NCBI GenBank assembly: GCA_012931725.1
Contig: CM022944.1
Coordinates: forward strand, 76,540,151-76,604,150
Source of the DNA: Litsea cubeba
Taxonomy: Eukaryota; Streptophyta; Magnoliopsida; Laurales; Lauraceae
DNA: 64,000 nt
Direction: 5' to 3'
The notes beneath the pieces were generated by a model, which saw only the letters and a list, made by a program, of their open reading frames with translations, made no database searches and had not been told where the DNA came from. This document shows, in pieces, positions 35,052 through 47,079 of the stretch. How positions within the stretch are numbered: position 1 is the first letter of the stretch; the number at the start of each line of letters is the position of its first letter. The translations under genes and the position numbers were made by a program.

Positions 35052-37956
35052 TGTGTGGGGAGATTTCCAGAACTCCAGGATTACGCTAATCACAGCCATC
35101 AGATGAGACTAAGCACTCTCACGTGCCATCCGCGTGCCATCCACGTGGCACCAAAACTCACCTCGGCTAACAGGGCAGAGGCCTCAGCCGAAGTCAAGCA
35201 GCTCCAGGCCGCTAGCGCCGAGCTCGGCCACCCCATGTGCCCATCTCGGCTGAGAACTCCACCTCGGCTGAAGGAGCCAGGACGAAAGCCGAAGCAAGAA
35301 AGAACCTCCACTCGCACCCCTCATCCCCCACGTCATCAGGCACGTGGAGAAATAGGGGCGCGAGCTAGTGAGACAGATGCGACATCCAGCCGTCCACAAT
35401 CTTCGCCAGGTCACTGACAGGGCGGCATCCAGCGGCTGAAGCCACATCAGGGCAAGGCCCGAGGGCGGATCCGATGGTACCCCAACCGTCAAAGGCGCCC
35501 AACACAATCTGGCCCAACAAGACGCGCATTTAATGCGATGTGGGCTGATCCGACTGGCATTAAATGCAGAGTGGGCTGGATTGGACTGCATTTATTACTT
35601 TGTGGGCTCATCATGACTTCCCATTCGAATCATGGGACCCACACCAAGATATCCTCCAAAGATACGACCCAAGCCTCTATAAATAGAGCTTCATACCACA
35701 TGCAAGGTATGAAAGAAATCGCGATTCAGATCTGAAACTTCTCATAAAGAGACTACTATGGCTGATGCAAAGCATGACAGATTTTAAAAAATCTGATTTC
35801 TGCACTATGCAGCGGAAATCAGCCATAAAGAATCGCATAGAAACTCCATTAAATCATGACCAACACGTGTCTAATTAATAGAGATGATAGAAGACTATTA
35901 CCTCGAAGATTTGTAGACTTCAAATCTCTGAAAAAATAGATCCAAAGGCCCGAATTCAGACTTGCAATTTGCAAACAAGTTGCTGGAATTTTCCTGCACT
36001 AGTATTGCCTTTGATCTTCTCCTCTATCTCACTTCCAAATCTGATTGGCTAAGATGGTGGGATCTTAATCTAGGAATTAAGAAGTATTTCTCCAAGGGAA
36101 AAACTCAGATCTCAAAGTTTCTTCAATCAAGAAGAGAACCTCTCCAAGGCTGGGCGTGTGGCTCTCTCTTTGCTTCACAAAGTGTGTTGGACGTCCAAGG
36201 GGGATGAGTTTCTTTTATAGAAACTTTTGTGGAAACCTTTCCCATTTAGTTATCTCTCCTTATTCTAATTTATGTCCAAAAAGGAAAGACTTATTTCCTT
36301 TAAGAAACACTCTAATTAGAAAAGGAAACCAAAAGGAACTTTCCATACAATTAGTAATACTAGTTGTAGAACACTTACTAATTTTAAGTTCCTAATCCAA
36401 AAAGGAAACTAACTCATAGGAATACTAATCCAAAGAGGAGTCCAACTTTCCAAGTAGAGAGTCCTACTCAAAGTTGGAAACCTTACCCATGGAAATCCTA
36501 TTATGGACGTCCCACATATCAATCCACACCATGGCCCACATTCAATTTATCTAGAGTTAAATTCATGTATGCCATCAAAGGCCTATTTGAATTTAAACTC
36601 AAAATTATTTTTCCACTAAAATAATTCATCCTTATGTTATCTAAACATCTTAGGAAACCATGCCAATCTTGGTAAGTGACTAGAGAAGGGACCAAAAGAC
36701 ATATTTGCCATTGGCTCCCAAAATGACCAAAATGTCCATGCTAAACCCATAGCAACAATAAGATCATTTTAACCTTAACTCATTCCACTAAAGAGTTATG
36801 GTTGAACTCCAAGGAAAAATATATAATATAATAAGCTCGTCATAAAATGACGGTTGTCTTCGACCTACTAAGTGTAATGACCTGAATGCCCCTCTATGTA
36901 ACATCCATAATCGAGTCAGGTTATCACATGTACTATCAACCTTCCCGATTACATCTAAACCTTAGAACTTCATATCCTTAAACATAATCATCATTCGAAT
37001 ATCATTCTCTTGATCCAGGGAGCGACCCACAAGTTCAATATCCATATGGAACATCCATATACTAAGATCTTAGATTTTGATGATTAATCGGATAATTCTA
37101 AGGGGACGATTATTCCATCATCAGATGGCATAGATTCTATATTGCATCTGCACGTCCCAACTGATCAAGTCCGAGTACCCAAAACACAGAGCTGTTGACC
37201 CATGAAAAGAATCTCACCCACAGTGAATCAAAGCACAAGAACTTGACTTCGTCAGTTCATCCACAAATGCTCAAGATTAAGAGCACCGGTTACTCAGTAG
37301 CATGAGGTGACTTGATCTCTTTTCTGTGATAGTACTATTTTAGAGATCACACCTACAATGGTCCTGTTCAATGCATGACACATGCACTAATGAGATAGAT
37401 CCGGGAAAGCCCTCCCGTGACTTAGGTATGTCACCCTATATAGGAGAATATCTCATTATAACTTCTACCAAGATGAAGTGCCCAGCTCCATCTTTCAGTT
37501 ATGAACAAATATGATGTTTCCAGTTATCCATGAATTAGACCTATCTGTGTGTAGACACTACACACCAAATTCATTTACTAGAAACAATGGGCCTTACACA
37601 ACCATACATATATACATGTTTAAGCATAAAAGAGTCTTTCAATTAAATAACTAGTAAATATCCAGTAACAAAAGATGAGAATGCAGCTAGTGGGCTTTAG
37701 GGCATACACCAATCCCAACAAGGTACGCACAATTCAACACATAGAGCTGTTACTCTGCCTCTCTTCTTCCTCTCCTTCCATTGTTCCAGTTCACTCACTG
37801 ACTTTGGCATTGGAGAGCCTTGCGCCGCCCAGGCGAGGGTCCTCTGACCGTTTGCTCTTCTCTTTCAGGCTTTCGGACGGTACCCAGTCATCACCACTTT
37901 GGATAAGTCCTCTTAGGCTCCCCAGTTATTGTGGGTCATTATTTTCTGCACCTACA
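35052..37956 (+). mobile_element. Gypsy solo LTR inserted in copia RT
   Basis: It begins TGTGTGGGGAGATTTCC and ends CTGCACCTACA. Flanking 5-mers CATAC (35,047-35,051) and CGTAC (37,957-37,961) are a near-perfect duplication. Net length without its own insertion is 889 bp, and the family matches the LTR at 12,068-12,861. A TATA box (CTATAAATAG) is near 35,677. The apparent ORF continuing from RT into it is read-through into LTR sequence. Confidence 0.87.
35710..37720 (-). mobile_element. Copia-like solo LTR nested in the gypsy solo LTR
   Basis: It is 2,011 bp with the perfect 5-bp duplication AGGTA on both sides (35,705-35,709 and 37,721-37,725). On the minus strand it begins TGTTGGGATTGGTGTATGCC, a start common in plant copia LTRs, and ends in CA. 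It aligns weakly with the LTRs at 9,101 and 54,455. No coding region. Confidence 0.88.
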
Positions 37957-37961
37957 CGTAC

Positions 37962-38582
37962 ATTGTTGGCATGTTAGGCAGATATTTAAGTAATCCTGGA
38001 ATGGATCATTGGAAAGCAGCCAAGCGGGTTATGCGATATTTATAGAGAACAAAAGATCACATGCTCACATATAAGAGATCGGATCAGTTGGAGATCATAG
38101 GGTATTCCGACTCCGATTATGCTGGATGCCAAGACAGTATGAAATCCACATCAGGATACATATACCTGTTAGCTGGTGGAGTTATTTCTTGGAGGAGTGC
38201 CAAACAGACACTCGTAACTGATTCCACCATGGCAGTAGAGTTTGTAGCATGCTATGAGGCATCCAACCATGGTATATGGCTGAGGAATTTTGTTACTGGG
38301 CTGCGAGTTCTAGAGGGTATTGAAAGACCACTCACACTATATTGTGACAATAAGTCAGCAGTGCTATATTCGAACAACAATAGGAGCTCATTTAAGTCAA
38401 AACATATTGCCATTAAGTTCCTCGTTGTGAAGGAGAGAATACAGGATGGACATATATCCATAAAGCACATTGGGACAAACTCCATGATAGCAGATCCGCT
38501 TACAAAGGGATTACCACCCAAGGTCTTTCATGAGCATACTGCTCATATGGGTGTTATTTTGTGTGAGGATATCACATTATAG
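37962..38582 (+). pseudogene. Copia RT end and RNase H
   Basis: Right of the target duplication the copia frame resumes (VGMLGRYLSNPGMDHWKAA), crosses a TAG at 38,043 and continues through RNase H: IIGYSDSDYAGC, STSGYIYLLAGG, ISWRSAKQ, YCDNKSAV, KHIAIKFLVVKERI and the terminal ADPLTKGLPPKVF. It ends at the stop at 38,580. Its pairing with 35,051 across the insertion keeps the expected protein order. Confidence 0.9.
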
Positions 38583-38969
38583 TGGGAGTTTGTATTAGTT
38601 TATATTCTATTGCTTTATATTTAATTTTGGACATACTTATACATTTATGTATTTGAATATTTTTCTAATGAGGAAATAAAGTATTCAGTTCATTTCACTA
38701 TGTTACATTGTATTCAATATTGATCTTACTAAAGAACTAAAGTAGGACCAGTTGGAAATAGACATGTATAGATCACATTGCATGTATTTTTCATGCTACG
38801 CATCCATGATTAATCTATGTCATTTGGTTATGTTGGTGTACGTGACCATTGATGGGTTTAGTCATGTTAAATGTGACGAAAACTGCTTTGATCCTATAAC
38901 GGCATAATCAATGGACGAGATTGTTCGGATATACCCTAAAATTATGATAACAGAATTTTAGAGCTCATA

Positions 38970-39113
38970 CAGTCATACACATGAGTTAAGTTACATCTAT
39001 GGCCCAGTGGGAGATTGTTGGAAAATTTCGATCACGTGGGGCAGTCATACACATGAGTTAAGTTACATCTATGGCCCAGTGGGAGATTGTTGGAAAATTT
39101 CGATCACGTGGGG
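38970..39113 (+). repeat. Perfect 72-bp tandem duplication across PPT and LTR start
   Basis: Copies at 38,970-39,041 and 39,042-39,113 are identical. Each contains the polypurine tract CAGTGGGAGAT and the first bases of the LTR (TGTTGGAAAATTTCG at 39,016 and 39,088). Confidence 0.9.
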
Positions 39114-39701
39114 CCGACACTTTCTAAAAGAGGAGTGTCCTATGGACGCATTTAAATATTTCCCATATATATCTATATAGGTAAGGGGTATCCATAGATA
39201 TAGATGACAAAAAGACAAGGAATACTCGAGACGCAGGAGGTTGCTTGCCTTGTGAACTTGCTTTTGTACAACACAAACAGAAACAAACGGAAAAATATTA
39301 AGAAAATCGTAGAAGACAAACGGAGCCTACTTGTTGAGATCGGATCTAAGAAAACTCGCCATCTCTCCTCTCCTCTTGTTGCCTTCCCCCTCCTACCGAA
39401 TTTTCTGATTCCCGTTTTTCTAAACTCAAGGTAGAGACAAAAATCTCTTCCTTTTCTTCTTCTTCGATAGGAAGCACTGCTGTTTGTTTGTTTTTCTTTA
39501 TCAACATCTCATCGATGTAGAGAGATTTTTTTCATCTGTTGTGTACTTTTGTTCTCTTTTCGTTGGAAATCATCATCGCACAGTTCCTTTTAAGTTCTAT
39601 TGCACGTAGGAAATTTAAATTCTTTTTTCCTGCACTGGAATCTGATCGTTTCGAATCAGAGAGACTGGAAAGTTCATGAGATTTGATTGATTCTCCCGTC
39701 T
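39088..39701 (+). promoter_or_regulatory. Copia LTR start and presumed kinase leader
   Basis: The LTR begins at 39,088; its right end is not visible. A TATA-like stretch (CCATATATATCTATATAGG) lies at about 39,161-39,180. Pyrimidine-rich sequence (39,360-39,395), usual for plant 5' leaders, and several ATGs precede the kinase start: a 76-codon frame at 39,204-39,434 and a four-codon one at 39,676-39,690, which ends 11 bp before the kinase ATG. Whether transcription starts in the LTR remnant or further right cannot be told from sequence alone. Confidence 0.45.
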
Positions 39702-40816
39702 ATGGCTGCAACATCTGGAAAGTTGAATTGGGTGGTGATTCCCCCCGACCCCAGTTCCTCATTTTCGTCGTTGTCGGCGAATTGTAAGGGTTCCAGTGAA
39801 CTTGTGAAAGGAATTTCTGATTTGGAAGGAACAGCTTCTGTGATTCATGTGAAAAAATCTATTTCGCAGAAACCACCCAGATTTACAAGTGAACCGACGC
39901 AAGAAGTCGATTCCCTTAAGTCCCCCAAACCAGAGAATGGGCACTCTTATGATGGTTGCTCGAAGAAAACTGGGGTTGTATCTTCTCAGAAGCATGCTTT
40001 GGCAAATAATACCGGGGTGGTTTCTGAATCGTCTCTTGGAGACTCGCAGGAAAAGTGTGGGGGACATCCCATTGACGATGCTTCTGTGGTCCAGAGCTCG
40101 ACCCCCTGGCTGCTGAAACTGGCCGATTTTGTTTTGGGAGATTTGGATGATTCTTGCTGCGAGAAAGAAGGTGTCAGGCAGGGGAAGCCAAGTGCTTCCA
40201 ACTTTTTGAACAATGGAAGCCAATGCGGTGAAGAGAAGGACAGCTTTGTGACTGCTGAAGCTAGTGATGAGACTGAGAGTGCTGCAAAGTCTAGTGGAAG
40301 CATCAAAGTCAGCAGTCCTTTCAGGGATCATGTCGGGAGTGGGAAGAGTAGTATCTGCAGGGGCAGCACTAGCAGTGATGTGAGTGATGAGAGCAGCTCG
40401 AGTAGCTTTAGCAGCGTTGCAAACAAACCTCACAAGGGGAATGATTCCAGATGGGATGCCATTAAAGCCATCCGATTACGAGATGGGTTTCTGGGGCTGA
40501 ACCATTTTAGACTATTGAAAAGGTTGGGGTGTGGGGATATAGGCAGTGTTTATCTATCGAAGTTGAGTGGAACTCGGGACTATTTTGCCATGAAAGTCAT
40601 GGACAAGGAGGCTCTGGCAAGTAGGAAGAAGTTGCTGAGAGCACAGACAGAAAGAGAGATACTGCGGTCTCTGGATCATCCATTTCTTCCCACCCTGTAT
40701 ACTCATTTTGAGACAGAGAGGTTCTCTTGCTTGGTCATGGAGTTCTGCCCGGGAGGAGACCTGCATGTTCTTCGGCAAAGGCAACCAGGAAAATACTTTC
40801 CTGAGTATGCTGCAAG
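39702..40816 (+). CDS. AGC-VIII protein kinase, D6PK/PVPK-1-like, exon 1
   Basis: The ATG at 39,702 (MAATSGKLNW) opens 371 codons up to a GT donor at 40,817 (GCAAG|GTATGA), splitting an Arg codon after two bases. Residues 1-267 are Ser-rich and low complexity; the segment SDESSSSSFSS...RWDAIKAIRLRDG before the domain is typical of the D6PK/PVPK-1 group. The kinase domain starts about residue 269 (FRLLKRLGCGDIGSVYL). It shows the glycine loop (276-281), ATP lysine K298 in FAMKVM, helix-C glutamate near 317 (TEREIL), and the hinge LVMEFCPGGDL. The catalytic loop, DFG-type motif and C-terminal FxxF region belong to a later exon not seen here. Relatives act at the plasma membrane and phosphorylate PIN auxin exporters. 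A symbol is not given because several paralogues fit. Confidence 0.9.
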
Positions 40817-41470
40817 GTATGATACCTGAACCTATTGTAGTACTTATATAGTATCAGCTGCCTTTCATTGCTTTTGACCTGATCTGAATCCATCTCTTAC
40901 AGTGTTTGTTTGGTTTATGGTTTAATTTGTATTCCCCGTAGATACAATGCAGTTTCTTTGTTTCAAAACTAAATAATTACCTTAATCTTCTCTGTTCATG
41001 TTCTTATGTTAGTACATCTACGTGTTGGTAGATGTAGAGAGTTACTTTCATTCTTACATGGGGTGGTATTTCATGTTCGATATCCCCTTCTTCTATCTTA
41101 TTTGTACCTGTCTCTATCTCTAACCATCATTGCTTGTATCTAGTATATCAACATCTTTCTTTGATCCTATGCTCTTTGTGGTGAATTTGTATAACTTAAA
41201 GAATACACCATATAAATGATGCTAACCCTAGACTGAAGGATTTATTTAGAACAAAGGGACGGCTAAAACAAAAATTGACCAACGTCCATAGTTGTTGAGG
41301 CAAGTATCTTCCAATTGGGTAGTTAGGGTTCTAAAGTGTGAGGTCTTTGGGGCATGGTTCATCAAGGGTTTGATCCTGCACATGAGCAATGTGGATCTCC
41401 TACGCTCTTTTCTTCATCCACATGATAGAGTCCACAGAGATAGAATTACTGCTAAATGATACCTATGTGA
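40817..41470 (+). other. Presumed start of kinase intron
   Basis: AT-rich unique sequence follows the GTATGA donor. I see no exon 2 (YRDLKPEN or equivalent) here or in the rest of the window, so the intron either exceeds 23 kb or the gene is truncated. Confidence 0.5.
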
Positions 41471-41475
41471 TTAAA

Positions 41476-43300
41476 TGATCGTCAGCCCCAAGTGCAAGGC
41501 CGCGATGTAGTAATAACTTGGTGAAGTCCGAGGTCGATCCACGGGGAGTAATTAACCGCGTAAAACTTGTCCTATTGGAAAACTAGTACTAACCTAATAA
41601 AATCTATTTAAATAAATCTCTACGAACCTGAAATTGAAATTTAATTACAAATCCAAATTAAAAATTACAATCCCAAATAAAAATCCTAATCTAAAGACTG
41701 CAAAAACATAAAAGACATCAAAAGGATAAAAAGAACTCTAGATATTCTTATTATTGGAAATCACGACATTCTATTGGCAAAATTAATAAAAGACTACAAA
41801 AACACCGCACCAAGTGCGTACTGTCACTACCGACAAAGACGCAATGCCGATCCAGTGCGGGACACCTTGACCTCACTAAATGCGTCTTTTAGATTAAAAT
41901 GTACCAATAAACTAGTAATTCCCCAACATTAATCAATACTAGAAAAAAGAAATCTTTCCTTACCCTAGATCGAATACATCAAGAAAATAGGACTTGCACA
42001 TAATCCCATCTTTAAGTCTTCAATCCTTGACCAAGGGAGAAGTAGATGGCTGGTTGATAATGGAGCGATGGCAGCAATGGCGGCTGCGTAAAAATCTAAG
42101 TGGTGGTGTGCCTTAGGGAAGGCCTTGGATGAAGTAGTGATGGAAGTACCAAGGTGTGGGGGGATATGGTATTCACGTGCAGCCCCTTATGGCTCTTTTT
42201 TATACTCTTTTCATCACTTGTAGTCCAAGGTAGCATAGTTTCCTAGGCTCTTTGCTTAATCCCCAATTTTGGAAGGGATTTTGGTAGGCTTAGGAGATTT
42301 TTGTGGGAATTACATATTTAAATTCTCTTTTGAATTTATTGGTGTGCAAATCTTTAGAACTCTCCTTATCCCCTGCAACTCCTTTACTTGGGCCCACTTT
42401 GAAGAAAAAAGAAATGCCAAAAATAATTTTTGAATGTGTTATAATCTTGAAACGTTTAGACCCACCTCTTTTGGATATGTGACTTGGAATGCCTTTGCAT
42501 TGGACGTCATCATGGCTGGACTTAGGTAATTGCACATTCCCTTCTTTCTTCTCCTTTCTTTCTTTAATTAATCCCTTGACCTCTTTAATTGCAACTTCCC
42601 ATACTTAGCTTTTTGTTTGAAAGTTTGAATCTCCACAAATCTCCTATAAAAGAGGAAAGTATAATTTCTGAAATTCTTGAACGCGTGAGGCTTGGGAAAG
42701 CTATGGGTTGGACGTCCACTTTATCTTGGTATTGGATAATGCTTGCTTTGTGACTTTTCAAATAATGGAAACCCTTGATGCTTGGACTCTTTTGGAATTG
42801 TTTCCATCATGAAATTTGTTTGTGGACCCTCTTTCAACAATTGAAACTCTTCTTTTGCTTGAATCTATCCAAACTTGGGCCCACTTCCACCTTGAGAGAA
42901 TCCAAATCAGAATTTATAGATTTTATTCAGATTTTTGAATGCATGGTGGACCCCATACGGAACTTCACTGCCTTGGTTCTCACTCTTTAAATTTTGTCTT
43001 CTCGCGGGCCCCAAATTCTGATTTTCTGCACCAAAGAATAAAATAAAATTAAAAGAATAATTTGTGTTAAGAAAAGTATAATGCAATGCATGGGGCCCAA
43101 TAATGCAGAAATTGATACTATCACCAAGACATGCAATTTTATGAAGTTTTGATGATTTTGACTTAAATTCAAACATGAAAGACCAAATGCATGATTTTGT
43201 GAAAATCAATTAATTCAATGTATTTTGTGTTAATTGAGTCCACAAATTTATGTGAAATAATGAATTAAAAGTACATTTTTGTGGACTTATCATCAAACTA
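41476..43300 (-). mobile_element. Probable non-coding LTR-type repeat
   Basis: The left end holds GCAAGGCCGCGATGTAGTAA and GAGGTCGATCCACGGGGAG, phrases I associate with abundant non-coding plant retroelements. The right end reads GTGGACTTATCATCA. Between are AT-rich segments and no recognisable protein. Ends and superfamily are uncertain; a target duplication was not found. Confidence 0.35.
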
Positions 43301-45550
43301 GACCTAAAAGTACCTTCTTAGAAACAAATAGTACAAAATAAATCCAACCAAATTGACAGACACCAGAATCGTTGATGCAGGACAGGGAGACTAGCCTAAA
43401 TGATGCAACTTGAGATCAAGAAATTAACAATTGTAAATAAATCTCTAAAATTTTTGCTACGAGCACCATTCAATGTGAAATTTCAATTAAAGCAATTAAA
43501 AGATGATCCAAGGCTTGTCACAATCCCGCAGTTGGATCCCTCAAAGATTTAAGAGATGGATCTACCACTTTGTCTAGGGAATCACCGACACAAGTAGATT
43601 TGCTGTACCCTTTTGAGGATTTGACGGTTGCTTGGCTCAACGTGGCTAACAATTGTCAATGTGACTCTGTTTGGTAATAAGATGTAAATTCAGATTCACA
43701 AAATTAATTCCCACAACCTGTAAAAGGCTCAAATTGAAATTCAGATTTGAAATTAATTAGAAACAGGGTCAGTTGAGGAGGGAAAATGGTGATTTATGGT
43801 ACCAAGGGGTTCAGCTCTGTATGGAATGGGTGGGGAACATTCAGCCCGGCCTATAGGGGCTAGGATGAGGTTCGGCCAAGGCAATTGGGGCTGGATATCA
43901 GGTCTGATTTGAAAGTTTAGCTCGGAATAGGGGTTTGATGGTGGTTTGAGGGTAAATCGAAGGAGTTAATGAAGGATTGGGACTAGATCTAGGCTTGTAT
44001 GAAGTAGATCTAGGGCTGGTGGGAGTAGATCTAGGGTTTCAGTGATGGGTATATGGATCGGCCAATGATGGTGGGGCTGATTATGGGATTTGAAGAGGGT
44101 ATATGGTTTGGATATGGGTTTGGAAGATGGATGAAGGCTAGTCTAAGATTCTAATGGAGAGATAGAATTAGATCTTGGGTTTGCAATTATATAATATGAA
44201 AGGGACTGGTTTCAATCTCCAATTCTCTAATTGATTTTGACCGCATACATTTAATTTTGACTATCCTTCCCTCTTTACTCCTTATAATCATTTCCCCATT
44301 AAAGTTCAGCCACTCCCATGCTCCCACGTTGTATTCTTCTTTAACTTCTCAAAACGGTTTCCACATTAAAGTTTTCCCACTCCTCTCACATTCTTATTGT
44401 GCAATACTTCCAGTAGCTCCCTAAATTTATGCAGGGTTTCTCTCTCCAATTGACTCCAACAATGAGCAGATCCTCTAATTCTCAGTTATCCCTCTTTGAT
44501 TAGACCCTCGGCAACTCCACTCGTAAGTTTGTCACTAACAGGTCAAGTTTGTCACTACCATATTGGCCACATGGCTTGAGACTGCTCTATAGAGGATTCA
44601 GTGGCATTGGGGTATTCTTTCTTGAGCTATAAGAAGACTATAAAATAGTAGTAAGCTATTATCCGAGTCGGTGAAAGAAAGGGAGTGTACCACAATATGC
44701 TCCATTTCTATGACAAGCACATGGATTTTCTTAAATACAGAGGTTTTGCATTTTTTTTTTCATTTTATATATGCATGTGATGAATTTCATTTTACTCAAA
44801 AATCAAATAGTATTTCATCTAATTACAATATGATGATTGTAGATTGATCTAACTTAGGCTCGGGCTATACCAACCTTCATTTACTAATATGATATTCTAC
44901 AGCTTTTACATTTTCTTCAAAAGCGAAATCGTTGCGTTCTTAACAAATTTCCAGTTAAGATATATTTATTTTTACGAAAGTTAATATATTTTTGGTAAAA
45001 TTTGTAATTAATTTTCAGTTTTTTTATACCGCCCAAATGGCTACAATTTGAAATTAGCTGCTTATATATATATATATTTAGTAGTACCAACCCGGGCCCC
45101 GGGCCTCCTTTGCTAGTTAAGCAATGAAAGGGAAAAGAAATAGATGGAAGAAATACCTTGATAAAATTGAAAAGATCCTTGGCCTCACGTCAAACTCCCC
45201 ATCATGGGCGAGGAGGAAGAAGTACTTGCAAGAGATGCTCTTAAGAAGGAGAGATATATGCTTAAAAGAGATGACAATATGGAGCCCTACAATGAATGTC
45301 TCAGATCCAATCCTACTAAAGAGAATCTCATCAACTAATAACATAAAAACAAATAACGATAATAAATTAAATAAAAAAGTCAACAAGGCCTCTTGCTTAT
45401 GGGATTTCGTGTGCATAGGCTATTGCTCATGAGTCCCTATGCACTGTTAAGTTGTGGTCCCCTCTTGGAACCCCCCTTCACGTCTCTTTAATTTCTTTTC
45501 TTCAATCCTTTGGGTCCATTGGTTCTGTAAGTCTTCGTGATGTGCCTTCT
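43301..45550. other. Unassigned sequence, no gene seen
   Basis: The part around 43,790-44,160 is G-rich with repeated TAGATCTAGG-type phrases. A CCGGGCCCCGGG palindrome follows an AT dinucleotide run at 45,060-45,105. A 102-codon frame at 45,124-45,432 (+) is Lys-rich at its start and not recognised. Nothing here resembles a kinase exon. Confidence 0.5.
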
Positions 45551-45555
45551 GTAAT

Positions 45556-45861
45556 CTATCCCGTGGACCAGCCCGATGTTGGGCCTTCCTCATGTGCGCC
45601 ACAAGGGACTTTCAGCAAGCCTGACGTTAGATCCGACGGTGGATCTTCTTCAGAAAACAGATTCAAAGGTTGATCTTCTTCAGAAAATAGATCCAATGGT
45701 GGATCTTTAGGATATTGATGGATTAAACTCATGAAAGGCTTATCCATCCATAGAGAAGCTCCGTCCGCTTTGTCTGCCATCTTATTCTTGTGCTGTCGAT
45801 AAACTTTAGGGTACTTGGGATTGATGTCCTTATTAGTACTGATCCTAAGAAAAGGAAACAA
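45556..45861 (-). pseudogene. RNase H-like fragment of a LINE
   Basis: The minus strand reads VYRQHKNKMADKADGASLW, resembling the C-terminal helix of LINE/plant RNase H domains (HxYRxxNxxADxLA). It continues into a locally duplicated stretch where LDLFSEEDQPLNLFSEED repeats, reflecting ~30-bp DNA repeats at 45,640-45,705. It is short, with no start, so it is read as a relic. Confidence rests on one motif. Confidence 0.35.
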
Positions 45862-47079
45862 CTGGTTGTTTCATGCTTGTGAACAATTCCCAATCTACAA
45901 TACTATCTCTCTACAAATAATAAGATTGAATAATATCCAGTTTGTAACTTATCCACACAAAGGGGCAGGTTGTTTAAATAGATAGAAACTAAAGGAAATA
46001 TCTATGTGAGGATCTTCAGTGGAAGACGACTACAATTAATAGGATTTTTGTACCCAAAATCTGCCCAATAGAGATTTCTGAGAATAGGTTCTGTCAGCAG
46101 TTACGTAAAAAGTCTAAGACCGAAACAGCAAGGTTGTAAATTTTACAGGGTAGTAAGGACAGTCTTTGATCTTCACAAGACTGAAAGACCTTGAAGGCTT
46201 GAATTGCGGGCACAATAGGTTTCTGAATGTGGAGTTAATTTGATAGGAAGATTGGAAAGAAATAAAAAAGAGATTAAATTTGGATCATTATTACTCAACA
46301 GAACCAGAAGATTTAAGTCCTGACTCTGAGGGAGAGCACTGAACTTGACAATGCTCTGTAATTTGCCAAAAAATCACCATACTCTGAAACTGGAATGAAT
46401 ATTGGCACTTGATCACTGATAAAAGACTCCTTAATCCTACTTAGGCCTAACTACACTACTAATCTCATGTCTCTTTTAAGTAGATTGGGAATAGGAGAAC
46501 AATAAAATAAGATAGTCTTTGATTGACTGGACTCCGTTTCAGTATTAACTGACAACAGACTTCACCTGTGGGCCCTGCCTGAAAGGGCCTGAAGGTTCTG
46601 TTGATGTTCGCCTGGTCCTGCATGAACTTGGCTTATTAAATTGGACCTAGCTAGCCAGATCTTGGCTTGGACGGGCCTCCTGGCCTAGCCCCCTTTCCTG
46701 AATGCCTTTAGAGCCCTGGTGCCTCAATGTCACCTGATCGGGGAGAAGTTGGCTCCAATCAGCGGCTATTGCTTGAAGTTCCTCTGTAATCCATGTCCAG
46801 CCAAAACTGGGTTTTCCTTACCACTTGGTCAATTAGTTTCATGCACCTTTAACATGTTGAATCTACTTAACTCTCTAGGCTGTGTCAGCATTGGTGTAAC
46901 CAGAATCTCAATATCCCTTTCTTCCCATGATTGTCAATTATATTTAATAGATAAAATGTTGATTATATCCAATTTCTTTTTAGTTTTCCCAGTGGTAACT
47001 AGTATTTAGTATTAAAGATAGTACAGCTAACAAGAAGATTGGAGTCGGTATAAGAGCTAACTACCAACCAAACAACCAA
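45862..47079. other. Unassigned sequence, no gene seen
   Basis: There are no recognisable domains, terminal repeats or long coding frames. It separates two RNase H-like relics on the minus strand. Confidence 0.45.

Larger units (their letters stand above)
31584..39113 (+). mobile_element. Degraded Ty1/copia element lacking a visible 5' LTR
   Basis: Gag, protease, integrase, RT and RNase H occur in copia order, followed by a 3' UTR and a polypurine tract next to TGTTGGAAAATTTCG. The 5' end is lost: sequence upstream of gag is MITE-like. Two nested solo LTRs (35,052-37,956) split the RT/RNase H boundary. It is inactive. Confidence 0.88.

Noticed and set aside
35099..35591. Frames of 72-147 codons rich in Pro, Ser and Arg
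   Set aside because: They lie within the gypsy solo LTR and start as read-through from the broken RT.
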